Part shown: positions 51,270-58,567 of the stretch, piece by piece | Position numbering within the stretch: the first letter of the stretch is position 1 | How the letters are laid out: the number at the start of each line of letters is the position of its first letter | Assembly: GCF_019050325.1 (NCBI RefSeq) | Contig: NZ_VOMB01000023.1 | Location: 310,001 to 374,000 of the forward strand | DNA: 64,000 nucleotides | Direction: 5' to 3' | Source: [Mycobacterium] fortunisiensis | GTDB taxonomy: Bacteria > Actinomycetota > Actinomycetes > Mycobacteriales > Mycobacteriaceae | Notes under the pieces: model-generated | Databases searched by the model: none | Told to the model about the DNA's origin: nothing | Seen by the model: the letters and a program-made list of their open reading frames with translations, nothing else | Position numbers and translations under genes: made by a program

Positions 51270-53096
51270 ATGGGCGAGACTCCGACGTTGAAGAAGGCAC
51301 TCAGCCAGCGACAGCTGCGGATGATCGCGATCGGCGGCGTGATCGGCGCCGGCCTGTTCGTCGGCTCGGGTGTGGTGATCGCCGACACCGGTCCCGGCAC
51401 GTTCATCACCTATGCGCTGGCCGGTGTGCTGATCATCATGGTGATGCGGATGCTCGCCGAGATGGCCGTGGCCAACCCGTCGACCGGCTCGTTCGCCGAC
51501 TATGCCCGCAACGCGCTGGGCAACTGGGCCGGTTTCTCGGTCGGCTGGCTGTATTGGTATTTCTGGGTGATCGTCGTCGGGTTCGAGGCGATCGCCGGCG
51601 CCAAGATCATCCAGTATTGGGTCGACGTGCCGTTGTGGCTGACCGCGCTGGCGCTGTTGATCGCGATGACGGCCACCAACCTGTTCTCGGTGTCATCGTT
51701 CGGCGAGTTCGAATATTGGTTCGCCGGGATCAAGGTGGCCGCGATCCTGGTGTTCATCGGGCTGGGCTCGCTGTTCGTGCTCGGCCTGTGGCCGCACAAG
51801 GAGCTGGACTTCTCCAACCTCACCGCCCACGGCGGCTTTTTCCCGCTGGGCGCCACGGCCGTCACGGTAGGGGTGGTGACGGTGATCTTCTCGATGGTCG
51901 GCGCCGAGATCGCCACCATCGCCGCGGCCGAGTCGGCCGATCCGGAGCGGGCGGTGGCCAAGGCCGCCAACTCGGTGATCATCCGCGTGTTGCTCTTCTT
52001 CGTCGGCTCGGCGTTCCTGTTGGTGACGATCCTGCCGTGGAACAGTGAGCAGACGGCGGCCTCGCCGTTCGTGGCGGCGTTCACCGAGCTGGGCATCCCC
52101 TATGCCGACCACATCATGAACGCCGTCGTGCTCACCGCGGTGCTGAGTTGCCTGAACTCCGGGATGTACACGGCCTCGCGGATGCTGTTCGTGCTGGCGG
52201 CCCGGCGCGAGGCGCCGCCGCAGCTGGTCGCGGTGACCCGCCGCGGCGTGCCGGCGACGGCGATCCTGACCTCGTCGGTGGTGGGTTTCGTCTGCGTGAT
52301 CGCCGCCGCCTTCTCGCCCAACACGATCTTCGCGTTCCTGCTGAACTCCAGTGGCGCGGTCATCCTGTTCGTCTACCTGCTGATCGCGCTCTCACAGATC
52401 GTGCTGCGCTACCGCAGCGCCCCCGGCACCCTCAAGGTCAAGATGTGGTTGTTCCCGGTGTTGTCGATCCTCACCGCGCTCGCGATCACCGCGATCCTGA
52501 TCCAGATGTTCCTCCAGGGCGGTGAGAACCGGAAGGCGCTGACGCTGAGCCTGTTGTCGTGGGCGGTGGTGATCGTGCTGTTCGTGGCCAACCGGTGGTT
52601 CCTGTCCCGCCGGCCGGAGGTGCCCGAGGTGGCCCGGGCCGCCGACGCCCCACGCCCGCACCGGGTGTTGGTACTGGCCAACGAGACTGTGCAGTCGAAC
52701 GAACTTCTCGACGAGCTGCGCAGCATCGGCGCGGACCGGGACACCGTCTATCACGTGGTGGTCCCGGCCAGCCCGATCGAGACCGGGGTGGCCGCCACCC
52801 ACGGGCCACTCGACATCTCCGAGGCGACCGTGCGCGCGGCGCAGCGCCGCCTCGACCAGACCCTGAGCACGCTGCACTCCGACCAGCTGCAGGCCGACGG
52901 CGAGTTGGGCGACTACCGCCCGCTGCGCGCCCTGGCCCACGCAGTGGAGGTGTTCCGGCCCGACCAGATCGTGATTTCGACGCTGCCGCCGGAGGATTCG
53001 GTGTGGCAGCGTTTCGATGTCGTCGACCGGGCCCGGGCCGAACATCGGGTCCCGGTGACGCACGTCGTGTCGCGGGTGCGGGAGCGGGCGTCGTGA
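51270..53096 (+). CDS. APC-family amino acid permease with USP-like C-terminal domain
   Basis: A 608-residue protein. Residues 1-455 are a 12-helix amino acid permease of the GABA permease type: LSQRQLRMIAIGGVIGAGLF at the N-terminus, GSFADYARNALGNWAGFSVG, SMVGAEIATIAAAES, NSGMYTASRMLFVLA. Residues about 465-605 form a cytoplasmic alpha/beta domain (HRVLVLANETVQSNELLDEL, YHVVVPASP, PDQIVISTLPP) that resembles universal stress proteins. The stop overlaps the next gene, which encodes a tandem USP, so transporter and USP proteins are linked twice over. Substrate cannot be fixed beyond small amino acid or GABA. Confidence 0.9.
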   Translation: MGETPTLKKALSQRQLRMIAIGGVIGAGLFVGSGVVIADTGPGTFITYALAGVLIIMVMRMLAEMAVANPSTGSFADYARNALGNWAGFSVGWLYWYFWVIVVGFEAIAGAKIIQYWVDVPLWLTALALLIAMTATNLFSVSSFGEFEYWFAGIKVAAILVFIGLGSLFVLGLWPHKELDFSNLTAHGGFFPLGATAVTVGVVTVIFSMVGAEIATIAAAESADPERAVAKAANSVIIRVLLFFVGSAFLLVTILPWNSEQTAASPFVAAFTELGIPYADHIMNAVVLTAVLSCLNSGMYTASRMLFVLAARREAPPQLVAVTRRGVPATAILTSSVVGFVCVIAAAFSPNTIFAFLLNSSGAVILFVYLLIALSQIVLRYRSAPGTLKVKMWLFPVLSILTALAITAILIQMFLQGGENRKALTLSLLSWAVVIVLFVANRWFLSRRPEVPEVARAADAPRPHRVLVLANETVQSNELLDELRSIGADRDTVYHVVVPASPIETGVAATHGPLDISEATVRAAQRRLDQTLSTLHSDQLQADGELGDYRPLRALAHAVEVFRPDQIVISTLPPEDSVWQRFDVVDRARAEHRVPVTHVVSRVRERAS

Positions 53097-53977
53097 CCAT
53101 CCTGGCCGCGTTCAGCGCCAGCCGGCACAGCAGCGCTCCGCTGAATCTGGCCGTTCAGCTCGCCCGCACCACCGGCGAGAAGGTGATCGCCGCGGCTGTG
53201 GTGGAACGGTCCTGGCCGCCGCGTGACGATCCGATCGAGGGCGAGTATCTGGCTTACGTTCGCGCCCAGGCCAGCCAAGTGCTCCAGCGGGCCGTCGCCG
53301 TGCTGCCCGCCGATGTGGACGTCACCCCGCTGGTCCACGAATCCACGTCGATACCAACAGGTTTGCTCGAACTGGCCGACAGGCATCGGGCGACGCTGGT
53401 GGCCGTCGGCTCGTCCTCGTCGGGCATGCTCGGGCGGGTGGCGCTGGGCAGCGTGACCGAACGCCTGGTGCACACCGCCCGGCTGCCGGTCGCCTTCGCG
53501 CCGCGCGGCTACGCCCAGTCCGACGCCGTCATCGGCCGGCTCACCGCGGCCTACGGCGGCGAGGCCGATGTCAACGGGCTGATCCCGGCCACCGCCGCAC
53601 TGGCCGCGGCCTGGAAAGCCCGGCTGCGCATCGTGTCGTTCAGCGTGCGCAACACCGCGGCGTTCCACGGGTCGATCGAATCCTCAGCCGAGGCGCTGGT
53701 GGTCCAGCAGTGGGCGCGCCGGACCCAGGCCGATATCACCAAGCAGCTCAACGTCATTCGGGCCCGGATGGCGCTGCCCGAGGTCGACGTGCTGGTCGGG
53801 GTCGGTCACGACTGGAACGCCGCGGTGCAGAGCATCGACTGGGAGGCCGGGGATCTGCTGGTGCTCGGCTCCGGCGCGGCCGCCCCGGTGGCCCAGGTGT
53901 TCCTCGGCTCGGCGGCGGGCAAGATCCTGCGCCGCTCGCCGGTGCCGGTGCTGATCGCGCCGCGTCATCGGGGCTAG
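53093..53977 (+). CDS. Tandem universal stress protein
   Basis: A 294-residue protein with two USP domains. The first (about residues 1-142) keeps the nucleotide-binding loop: ATLVAVGSSSSGMLGRVALGSVTERLVHTARLPV. The second (about 143-294) has a shorter one: LLVLGSGAAAPVAQVFLGSAAGKILRRSPVPV. Both match the G2xG9G(S/T) pattern, so ATP binding is likely. GTG start overlaps the permease stop (GTGA), giving coupled translation. A regulatory role toward the permease through its USP-like tail is plausible. Confidence 0.9.
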   Translation: MTILAAFSASRHSSAPLNLAVQLARTTGEKVIAAAVVERSWPPRDDPIEGEYLAYVRAQASQVLQRAVAVLPADVDVTPLVHESTSIPTGLLELADRHRATLVAVGSSSSGMLGRVALGSVTERLVHTARLPVAFAPRGYAQSDAVIGRLTAAYGGEADVNGLIPATAALAAAWKARLRIVSFSVRNTAAFHGSIESSAEALVVQQWARRTQADITKQLNVIRARMALPEVDVLVGVGHDWNAAVQSIDWEAGDLLVLGSGAAAPVAQVFLGSAAGKILRRSPVPVLIAPRHRG

Positions 53978-54051
53978 CTTTGACACTTCGCCTGCCTGCC
54001 CAATTTGAAATTTGAATGCGTGCAGCGCAGGAGCTGTTCACTATCTGGACG

Positions 54052-54122
54052 CTGTGACGAGTGTGCAGCTTGTACGGCAATTCCGGCGCGACCAGCAGGA
54101 AAAGACTGCACGCTCGTCACAG
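54052..54122. repeat. 71-nt palindromic element, copy 2
   Basis: Arms CTGTGACGAGTGTGCAG (54052-54068) and CTGCACGCTCGTCACAG (54106-54122) pair over 17 positions with one G-U type mismatch; the loop is 37 nt. The same arm sequence and geometry are seen at 45043-45113. Located between the convergent USP and HNH genes, so it may act as a shared terminator. Confidence 0.75.
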
Positions 54123-54180
54123 TGCGCCAAAACGGAAACCTGCCCGGGTCGGCATTGGTTTGCGCCGCGGATTGCGGTCA

Positions 54181-54921
54181 CTAGCAACCGTCCAGCACCG
54201 CCGCCATGGCGTCCTTCTCCTTCGCCGAGACCCACAGCCCATAAACGGCTTTCACCTCGATCTGGCGGGCCACAAACTCACACCGGAACGCCGCATTGGG
54301 CGGCAGCCAGCCGGCCGCATCGCGGAAGGCCTTGTCGAAGTTGGGTTGTGCGCCCACGGCGAGCAGGTTGCGGGGGTCATTGGCGAAGTCCCTGCGCCGC
54401 TGCGGGTCCCACGTGCGCGCGCCCTTGTACCAGGCATCCGACAGCGAGACCAGGTGGTCGATCTGCACGGCGCCCGAGGTGTCGGGCCCGCGGGTGAACG
54501 CGACCTCGACGCCGGTGTAGGGATCGTGCAGGACGCCGGTGGCGGCGTAGCAGGTGCCGGGCCGGACGGTCAGGGCGGCCAGATCGCGGCGCAGGATGTC
54601 GTCGCGGGTGTTGCAGCCGTTGTGGCCGAACTCGACGTTGACGTCGTCACTCCAGGCCTCGCCGAAGTGGTATCGGGCGTAGTCGCTGTGGCGGTCCCAG
54701 CCTTTGACCGGCAGCCTGCCGAGCTGGGCCCGGGCCTGGTCGTAGGCCGACGGCGGCCGGGCCACGCCCGAGGGTTCCGGCACCGCGTCCGCCGGCCGCT
54801 CCTCACGGGCCCGGGCCACCACGAGCACGGCCGCCACCGCCAGGATTACCGCCACCACGACCAGTACCGCTAACCTTCCGGTGCGCCGGCGCCGGCGGCC
54901 CGCGGGAATGACATGGCCCAC
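54181..54921 (-). CDS. Membrane-anchored HNH (DUF1524-type) nuclease-like protein
   Basis: A 246-residue protein with a basic N-terminus, one membrane helix (about residues 17-36) and an extracytoplasmic domain of about 200 residues. It has the GmrSD/DUF1524 HNH core: QIDHLVSLSDAW with Asp155-His156 and NDPRNLLAV with Asn181 and Asn185. Four cysteines (103, 124, 214 and 246) suggest two disulfides. Such secreted HNH proteins are common in actinobacteria and may degrade extracellular DNA; activity is not shown. Start GTG. It diverges from the CIRCE-controlled gene. Confidence 0.85.
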   Translation of the reverse strand: MGHVIPAGRRRRRTGRLAVLVVVAVILAVAAVLVVARAREERPADAVPEPSGVARPPSAYDQARAQLGRLPVKGWDRHSDYARYHFGEAWSDDVNVEFGHNGCNTRDDILRRDLAALTVRPGTCYAATGVLHDPYTGVEVAFTRGPDTSGAVQIDHLVSLSDAWYKGARTWDPQRRRDFANDPRNLLAVGAQPNFDKAFRDAAGWLPPNAAFRCEFVARQIEVKAVYGLWVSAKEKDAMAAVLDGC

Positions 54922-54930
54922 GTAGCGGTT

Positions 54931-54957
54931 CTAGCACTTGAGCCGGTAGAGTGCTAA
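54931..54957 (+). promoter_or_regulatory. CIRCE operator (HrcA binding site)
   Basis: CTAGCACTT, nine bases, then GAGTGCTAA: the classical CIRCE TTAGCACTC-N9-GAGTGCTAA with one changed base in each end of the left arm. It lies 26 bp before the start of the zinc-ribbon gene, so HrcA should repress that gene until heat or protein-folding stress. The orthologous M. tuberculosis gene is reported to be HrcA controlled, as I recall. Confidence 0.9.
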
Positions 54958-54983
54958 CAAGTTTGACCAACTCGGAGGTTTTC

Positions 54984-55313
54984 GTGCCTACCTATTCCTA
55001 TGCGTGCACTGAGTGCGGCAATCGGTTCGACGCGGTGCAGGCCTTCAGCGACGATGCGCTGACGACCTGCCCCAAGTGCTCCGGCAAGCTGCGCAAGCTC
55101 TTTGGCTCGGTGGGCGTGGTGTTCAAGGGCAGCGGCTTCTACCGGACCGACAACCGCGAGTCGGGCAAGAGCTCGTCCAACGGCTCGGCCAAGAGCTCCG
55201 AGAGCAGCTCGTCGAGCTCGTCCTCGGACTCCTCCTCGTCGGGCAGCTCGTCCACCGCTTCGACGTCGTCGAGCAGCTCCAGCGCCGCCCCGGCCGCGGC
55301 CGCCTCGAGCTAG
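54984..55313 (+). CDS. ruc: FmdB-type zinc-ribbon protein, Ruc-like (Rv0991c)
   Basis: A 109-residue protein: N-terminal zinc ribbon with Cys8/Cys11 (CTECGNRF) and Cys29/Cys32 (CPKCSGK), then VGVVFKGSGFYRTDNRE and a tail of about 48 residues that is almost only Ser, Ala and Thr, hence disordered. In M. tuberculosis this protein (Ruc) is a redox-regulated chaperone whose oxidised form prevents aggregation and hands clients to DnaK. The CIRCE operator upstream fits such a proteostasis role. The tail here is Ser-rich, which may differ in detail from M. tuberculosis. GTG start follows CTCGGAGG. Confidence 0.9.
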   Translation: MPTYSYACTECGNRFDAVQAFSDDALTTCPKCSGKLRKLFGSVGVVFKGSGFYRTDNRESGKSSSNGSAKSSESSSSSSSSDSSSSGSSSTASTSSSSSSAAPAAAASS

Positions 55314-55382
55314 CTCCGAAGTTATCCACAGGACGGCGAAGACGCCGTTCTCCTACGGCCCGCCCGCGCATAACGTGGCGCC

Positions 55383-56042
55383 ATGGCCGATTCACTCAAC
55401 CCGTCGCCCTGGCATCGGCTGACCGCGGCCCGGCCCGATTGGACCCGGACGGTGGCCGCGCGCCGTGCGGCCGCGGCCGGGTTGGTGGTGCTGGCCGCCG
55501 TCGCGGCGCTGCGGTCGGATCCGCACGGCGACTACACCGATATCGCGGTGGCCGCCCACGATCTGTCCCCGGGCGTGGCACTGACCGCCGCCGATATCCG
55601 GCTGGAACGACGCGCCACCGCGGCCCTGCCCGACGGCGCCCAGCGTGACACCGACCAGGTGATCGGCGCGACGCTGACCGCCCCGGCCCGCCGCGGCGAG
55701 GTCATCACCGATGTCCGACTGCTGGGCTCTCGGCTGGCCGAATCGGCCGCCGGCCCGGACGCCCGGATCGTGCCGGTGAAACTCAGCGATACCGCGCTGC
55801 TGGATCTGATCCGCCCGGGCGATGTGGTCGACGTGGTGACCGTGACGCCGGATCAGGACGACCGGCAACCGGCCCGGCCCGTCGTGATCGCCTCGGGCGC
55901 GGTCGTCGTCCTGGTCTCGGAGAAAGCCCGCGGCACCAGCGCCGGCACCGATCGGGTGGCGCTGGTGGCGCTGCCGGCCCGGTCGGCCAACGAGGTGGCA
56001 GCCACCACCTTGGTGCAGGCCATCACGCTGACCATCCACTGA
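55383..56042 (+). CDS. SAF-domain membrane-anchored protein (Rv0990c-like)
   Basis: A 219-residue protein: a basic N-terminus, one hydrophobic helix (about residues 28-44), then an SAF/CpaB-RcpC-like domain: DIAVAAHDLSPGVALTAADI, RRGEVITDVRLLG, and PVKLSDTALLDLIRPGDVVDVVTV. SAF domains occur in Flp pilus assembly proteins, but no pilus genes are here, so the role is open. It follows the Ruc-like gene by 69 bp, the same order as in M. tuberculosis, and may share its control. Confidence 0.8.
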   Translation: MADSLNPSPWHRLTAARPDWTRTVAARRAAAAGLVVLAAVAALRSDPHGDYTDIAVAAHDLSPGVALTAADIRLERRATAALPDGAQRDTDQVIGATLTAPARRGEVITDVRLLGSRLAESAAGPDARIVPVKLSDTALLDLIRPGDVVDVVTVTPDQDDRQPARPVVIASGAVVVLVSEKARGTSAGTDRVALVALPARSANEVAATTLVQAITLTIH

Positions 56043-56109
56043 ATTCGCCGCCAGCGGTTACTGTTTGCTTGTCGCACCAACACACCCCACTGCAGGAAGG
56101 GTCCGCAGT

Positions 56110-56583
56110 ATGTTGAAAGGCTTCAAAGAGTTTCTCGCCCGTGGCAACGTCATCGACCTTGCGGTTGCTGTGGTCATCGGCGCCGCTTTCACCGGGTTGG
56201 TCACCTCGTTCACCGAAAAAGTCATCCAGCCACTCGTCGACCGCGTCGGCGCGGGCGGCGACCGTGAATACGGCATCCTCAAGATTTCCCTGGGCGGCGA
56301 CCCCGAACAGTTCGTCGACTTCAACGCGGTGCTGTCGGCAGCCATCAACTTCCTGATCGTCGCGGCCGTCATCTACTTCGTGATCATGGTGCCGTACAAG
56401 AAGCTTCGTGAGCGTGGCGAGGTGGAACAAGCTCAGGACACCGAACTGAGCCTCCTCACCGAGATCCGCGATCTGCTGGCCGAGAACTCCAACGGCTCCA
56501 GCGGCAGGCACGAGCATGTCACCGGACCGGGCACCGGCCCGAGCCCCGATACCGCCAAGCACACCAGCGCTGACCGTTCCTGA
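56110..56583 (+). CDS. mscL: Large-conductance mechanosensitive channel
   Basis: MscL opens a wide pore in response to membrane tension. The 157-residue protein has the N-terminal amphipathic helix MLKGFKEFLARGNVIDLAV, TM1 (VAVVIGAAFTGLVTSFTEKV), a periplasmic loop, TM2 (INFLIVAAVIYFVIMVPYKK) and a cytoplasmic helix followed by a Ser/Gly tail. Length is close to M. tuberculosis MscL (151). It is followed by a strong terminator. Confidence 0.97.
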   Translation: MLKGFKEFLARGNVIDLAVAVVIGAAFTGLVTSFTEKVIQPLVDRVGAGGDREYGILKISLGGDPEQFVDFNAVLSAAINFLIVAAVIYFVIMVPYKKLRERGEVEQAQDTELSLLTEIRDLLAENSNGSSGRHEHVTGPGTGPSPDTAKHTSADRS

Positions 56584-56599
56584 TCAGACCTACACACGA

Positions 56600-56631
56600 A
56601 GGCGGCCCCCGGAGATTTCCGGGGGCCGCCT
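56600..56631. terminator. Rho-independent terminator between mscL and the porin gene
   Basis: A perfect 14-bp stem AGGCGGCCCCCGGA / TCCGGGGGCCGCCT with a 4-nt GATT loop, followed by TT on the plus strand and preceded by AA-like bases on the other. It lies between the convergent mscL and porin genes and should stop transcription both ways. Confidence 0.9.
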
Positions 56632-56647
56632 TTGTAGCTTCAGAACC

Positions 56648-57295
56648 TCAGTTCATGTTCCAGGGCTCGCCGTAGGTGGTGACGCTGTCACCGGTGGAGG
56701 CGATCAGCCGGGCGAACGGACGCAACAGCACCCCACCGGCCGCACCGGTCACCGTGCCGTGCGCGTTGGACACCGCCACCCCACCGGCCGGGCCCGCCAC
56801 GTCCACCGAGAAGGTCGCGACTTCCTGGATACCCGGGCCGTTACCCAGGTCCGCACTGATCGACACACCCGGGAACAGGTTCGGCGTGATGACGGATTCC
56901 AGGCCGAAGGGCGGACCGGTGATGTCACCATCGTCGATCAAGATGTTGGGCGTCGTGTAGGAGAAGTTGATGCCCACACCCAGCGACCAGGGGAAACCGA
57001 TCTGATACCCCAACTCCAAGGTGCCCTCGAAATCCTCGGCACCCGGCCCCTCGACGTGATACTTGGCCCGGCCCGAATGAAACCACTCACGCGTGAGCCG
57101 GTTGCGGTCCAACGGGAACACCCCATTGAGGAAGGTGTCCCACTGCTGCACGGTCAGCGTCCGATCCTGACCGTCAACCAGGCTCAGCTCATTGTCCAGA
57201 CCCGCATGAGACGTGGCCGTGCCGACAAACACGGCCGCAAAGACCCCGGCTAACGCGGTCACCATCGCGACCAGCGCGCGACTGAATGCCTTCAT
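56648..57295 (-). CDS. mspC: MspA-family outer-membrane porin
   Basis: The octameric goblet porin of fast-growing mycobacteria. The 215-residue precursor has a 31-residue signal peptide ending SHA and a 184-residue mature chain beginning GLDNELSLVDGQ, the length of MspA. The constriction residues Asp90 and Asp91 (ILIDDGD) and Asp93, Asp118 and Asp134 are kept. Position 139 is Ala, where MspA has Glu; other changes seen against MspA (from memory) include His49, Glu51 and Glu102. The gene symbol follows position: next to mscL and moaB2, where M. smegmatis carries mspC. GGGAGA precedes the ATG. Confidence 0.93.
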   Translation of the reverse strand: MKAFSRALVAMVTALAGVFAAVFVGTATSHAGLDNELSLVDGQDRTLTVQQWDTFLNGVFPLDRNRLTREWFHSGRAKYHVEGPGAEDFEGTLELGYQIGFPWSLGVGINFSYTTPNILIDDGDITGPPFGLESVITPNLFPGVSISADLGNGPGIQEVATFSVDVAGPAGGVAVSNAHGTVTGAAGGVLLRPFARLIASTGDSVTTYGEPWNMN

Positions 57296-57682
57296 GTTCT
57301 CCCTAGCTATCTCGCCGGCGTCCCGCAGGGCCACCGAGTCGTGGTCGGCGATGCAGTCCCCAGCAGACCGTACCGCCACGCAAGACCGATATGTGATGCG
57401 GATTAAAAACCTCACACGTTGCTCTTACGTACTGCTCATCGTTGACACGAGGAACATAACGGCGCCGCATAGGGGCGGCAACGCGAACACATATCCGCAG
57501 GTCTGCATGCGACCGGTCGATCAAAATTTGCTGCACGCGGTCGCCAGGGCGGCGTGCCAGGGCCGCGACGCTGGGATTTGGCCGTCCGGGCAATGACGTG
57601 ACGCTCTTCGCCTTCTCGACAGAACGAGGTGCAGCCCACAGCTGCGCCCCGGCGTTTCCCACACTCATTACCCGGTCACCAT
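57296..57682. other. Long leader/promoter region of the porin gene
   Basis: About 390 bp without a convincing gene. On the minus strand it leads into the porin. msp genes are known to have long upstream control regions, and this length fits. Short open frames here have no supporting codon bias, ribosome site or recognisable protein. Confidence 0.5.
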
Positions 57683-57844
57683 TCATTGATGGTGAGGCGG
57701 AATGTTGCGCCGCAACCACTGCTCCCGGTCCGCGTCGTCCTCCGGCGAAGCGGTGTCACGTTCGTCTGGAGCGATCTCCGGCAAGGCATCGCCAAATATC
57801 TTGTTAACTGCGTGGCGGCTCTTTTTGTTCGCTTCCGGCATCAT
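57683..57844 (-). CDS. Small acidic protein, 53 residues
   Basis: A short gene starting at two tandem ATGs, preceded by AAAGGGG at ideal spacing. The product begins MMPEANKKSRHAVNKIFGDA, has an acidic middle (EIAPDERDTASPEDDADRE) and ends WLRRNIPPHHQ. I believe a C-terminal WLRxNxPPHH-type ending is recurrent in small actinobacterial proteins, which with the good ribosome site supports a real gene. No signal peptide. Function unknown. It lies on the same strand as, and between, moaB2 and the porin gene. Confidence 0.7.
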   Translation of the reverse strand: MMPEANKKSRHAVNKIFGDALPEIAPDERDTASPEDDADREQWLRRNIPPHHQ

Positions 57845-57988
57845 CAATCCCCTTTGTGATCGATATCACAACTGCGCCCCAGCGGTCTGACAGGAAACGT
57901 TAACCTGCGCTTAACCAGCATGAACCCCGAACTGAACCTTCGTCACAAAAACGAAACGGCGGCCGGTGGCCGCCGTTTCGAAGTGTGG

Positions 57989-58567
57989 CTATATCTCCAA
58001 ACTTGACAGTTGGCCGATGACTTGCGCCGCCAGCGGGCCGAGGGTGGCCATACCGTCGCGCACCGCGGCGCGGGATCCGGCGATGTTCACCACCAGCGTG
58101 CTACCGGAGACCCCGCACAGGCCCCGGGACAGGCCCGCGTCCACGATGCCGGCCGAAAGGCCCGAGGCACGCAGCGCCTCGGCGATGCCCAGCAGCTCGC
58201 GGTCCAGGATGTCGCGGGTGGCCTCCGGCGTCACGTCACGCGGCGTCACGCCGGTCCCGCCGACCGACACCACCAGATCGACACCGCCGATCACCGCGGT
58301 GTTCAACGCATTGCGGATCTCGACCTCGTCGGCCGCCACGACCACGACACCGTCGACGACGAATCCGGCCTCACCCAACAGCTCGGTGACCAACGGACCA
58401 CTGTGGTCCTCCTCGCCATGTGCAGTGCGGTCATCCACGACGACGACGAGCGCCCGGCCCACCAACTCCCCTGGTTGTTCCATGCCTGCAACCGTATATC
58501 CGGCGGCGGACAACGGCGTAGCCAGCCGCAGTGTGGCCGATCCCGAAGGTCCCGTCACGGTGCTCAC
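57989..58567 (-). CDS. moaB2: MoaB2-type molybdopterin protein
   Basis: A 192-residue protein of the MogA/MoaB fold: GRALVVVVDDRTAHGEEDHSG, VVSVGGTGVTPRDVTPEATRDIL with the MPT-binding GGTG, and GLCGVSGSTLVVNIAGS. The N-terminus is about 10 residues longer than Rv0984 with this GTG start, which overlaps the pepD stop (GTGA); an ATG at 58483 would give 164 residues. Besides cofactor synthesis, MoaB2 in M. tuberculosis has been reported as a partner of SigH. It ends the mprA-mprB-pepD-moaB2 unit. Confidence 0.9.
   Translation of the reverse strand: MSTVTGPSGSATLRLATPLSAAGYTVAGMEQPGELVGRALVVVVDDRTAHGEEDHSGPLVTELLGEAGFVVDGVVVVAADEVEIRNALNTAVIGGVDLVVSVGGTGVTPRDVTPEATRDILDRELLGIAEALRASGLSAGIVDAGLSRGLCGVSGSTLVVNIAGSRAAVRDGMATLGPLAAQVIGQLSSLEI

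Noticed and set aside
57303..57719. 138-codon minus-strand frame upstream of the porin
   Set aside because: No ribosome site, biased Arg/Ser composition, and it partly overlaps the more convincing 53-codon gene.
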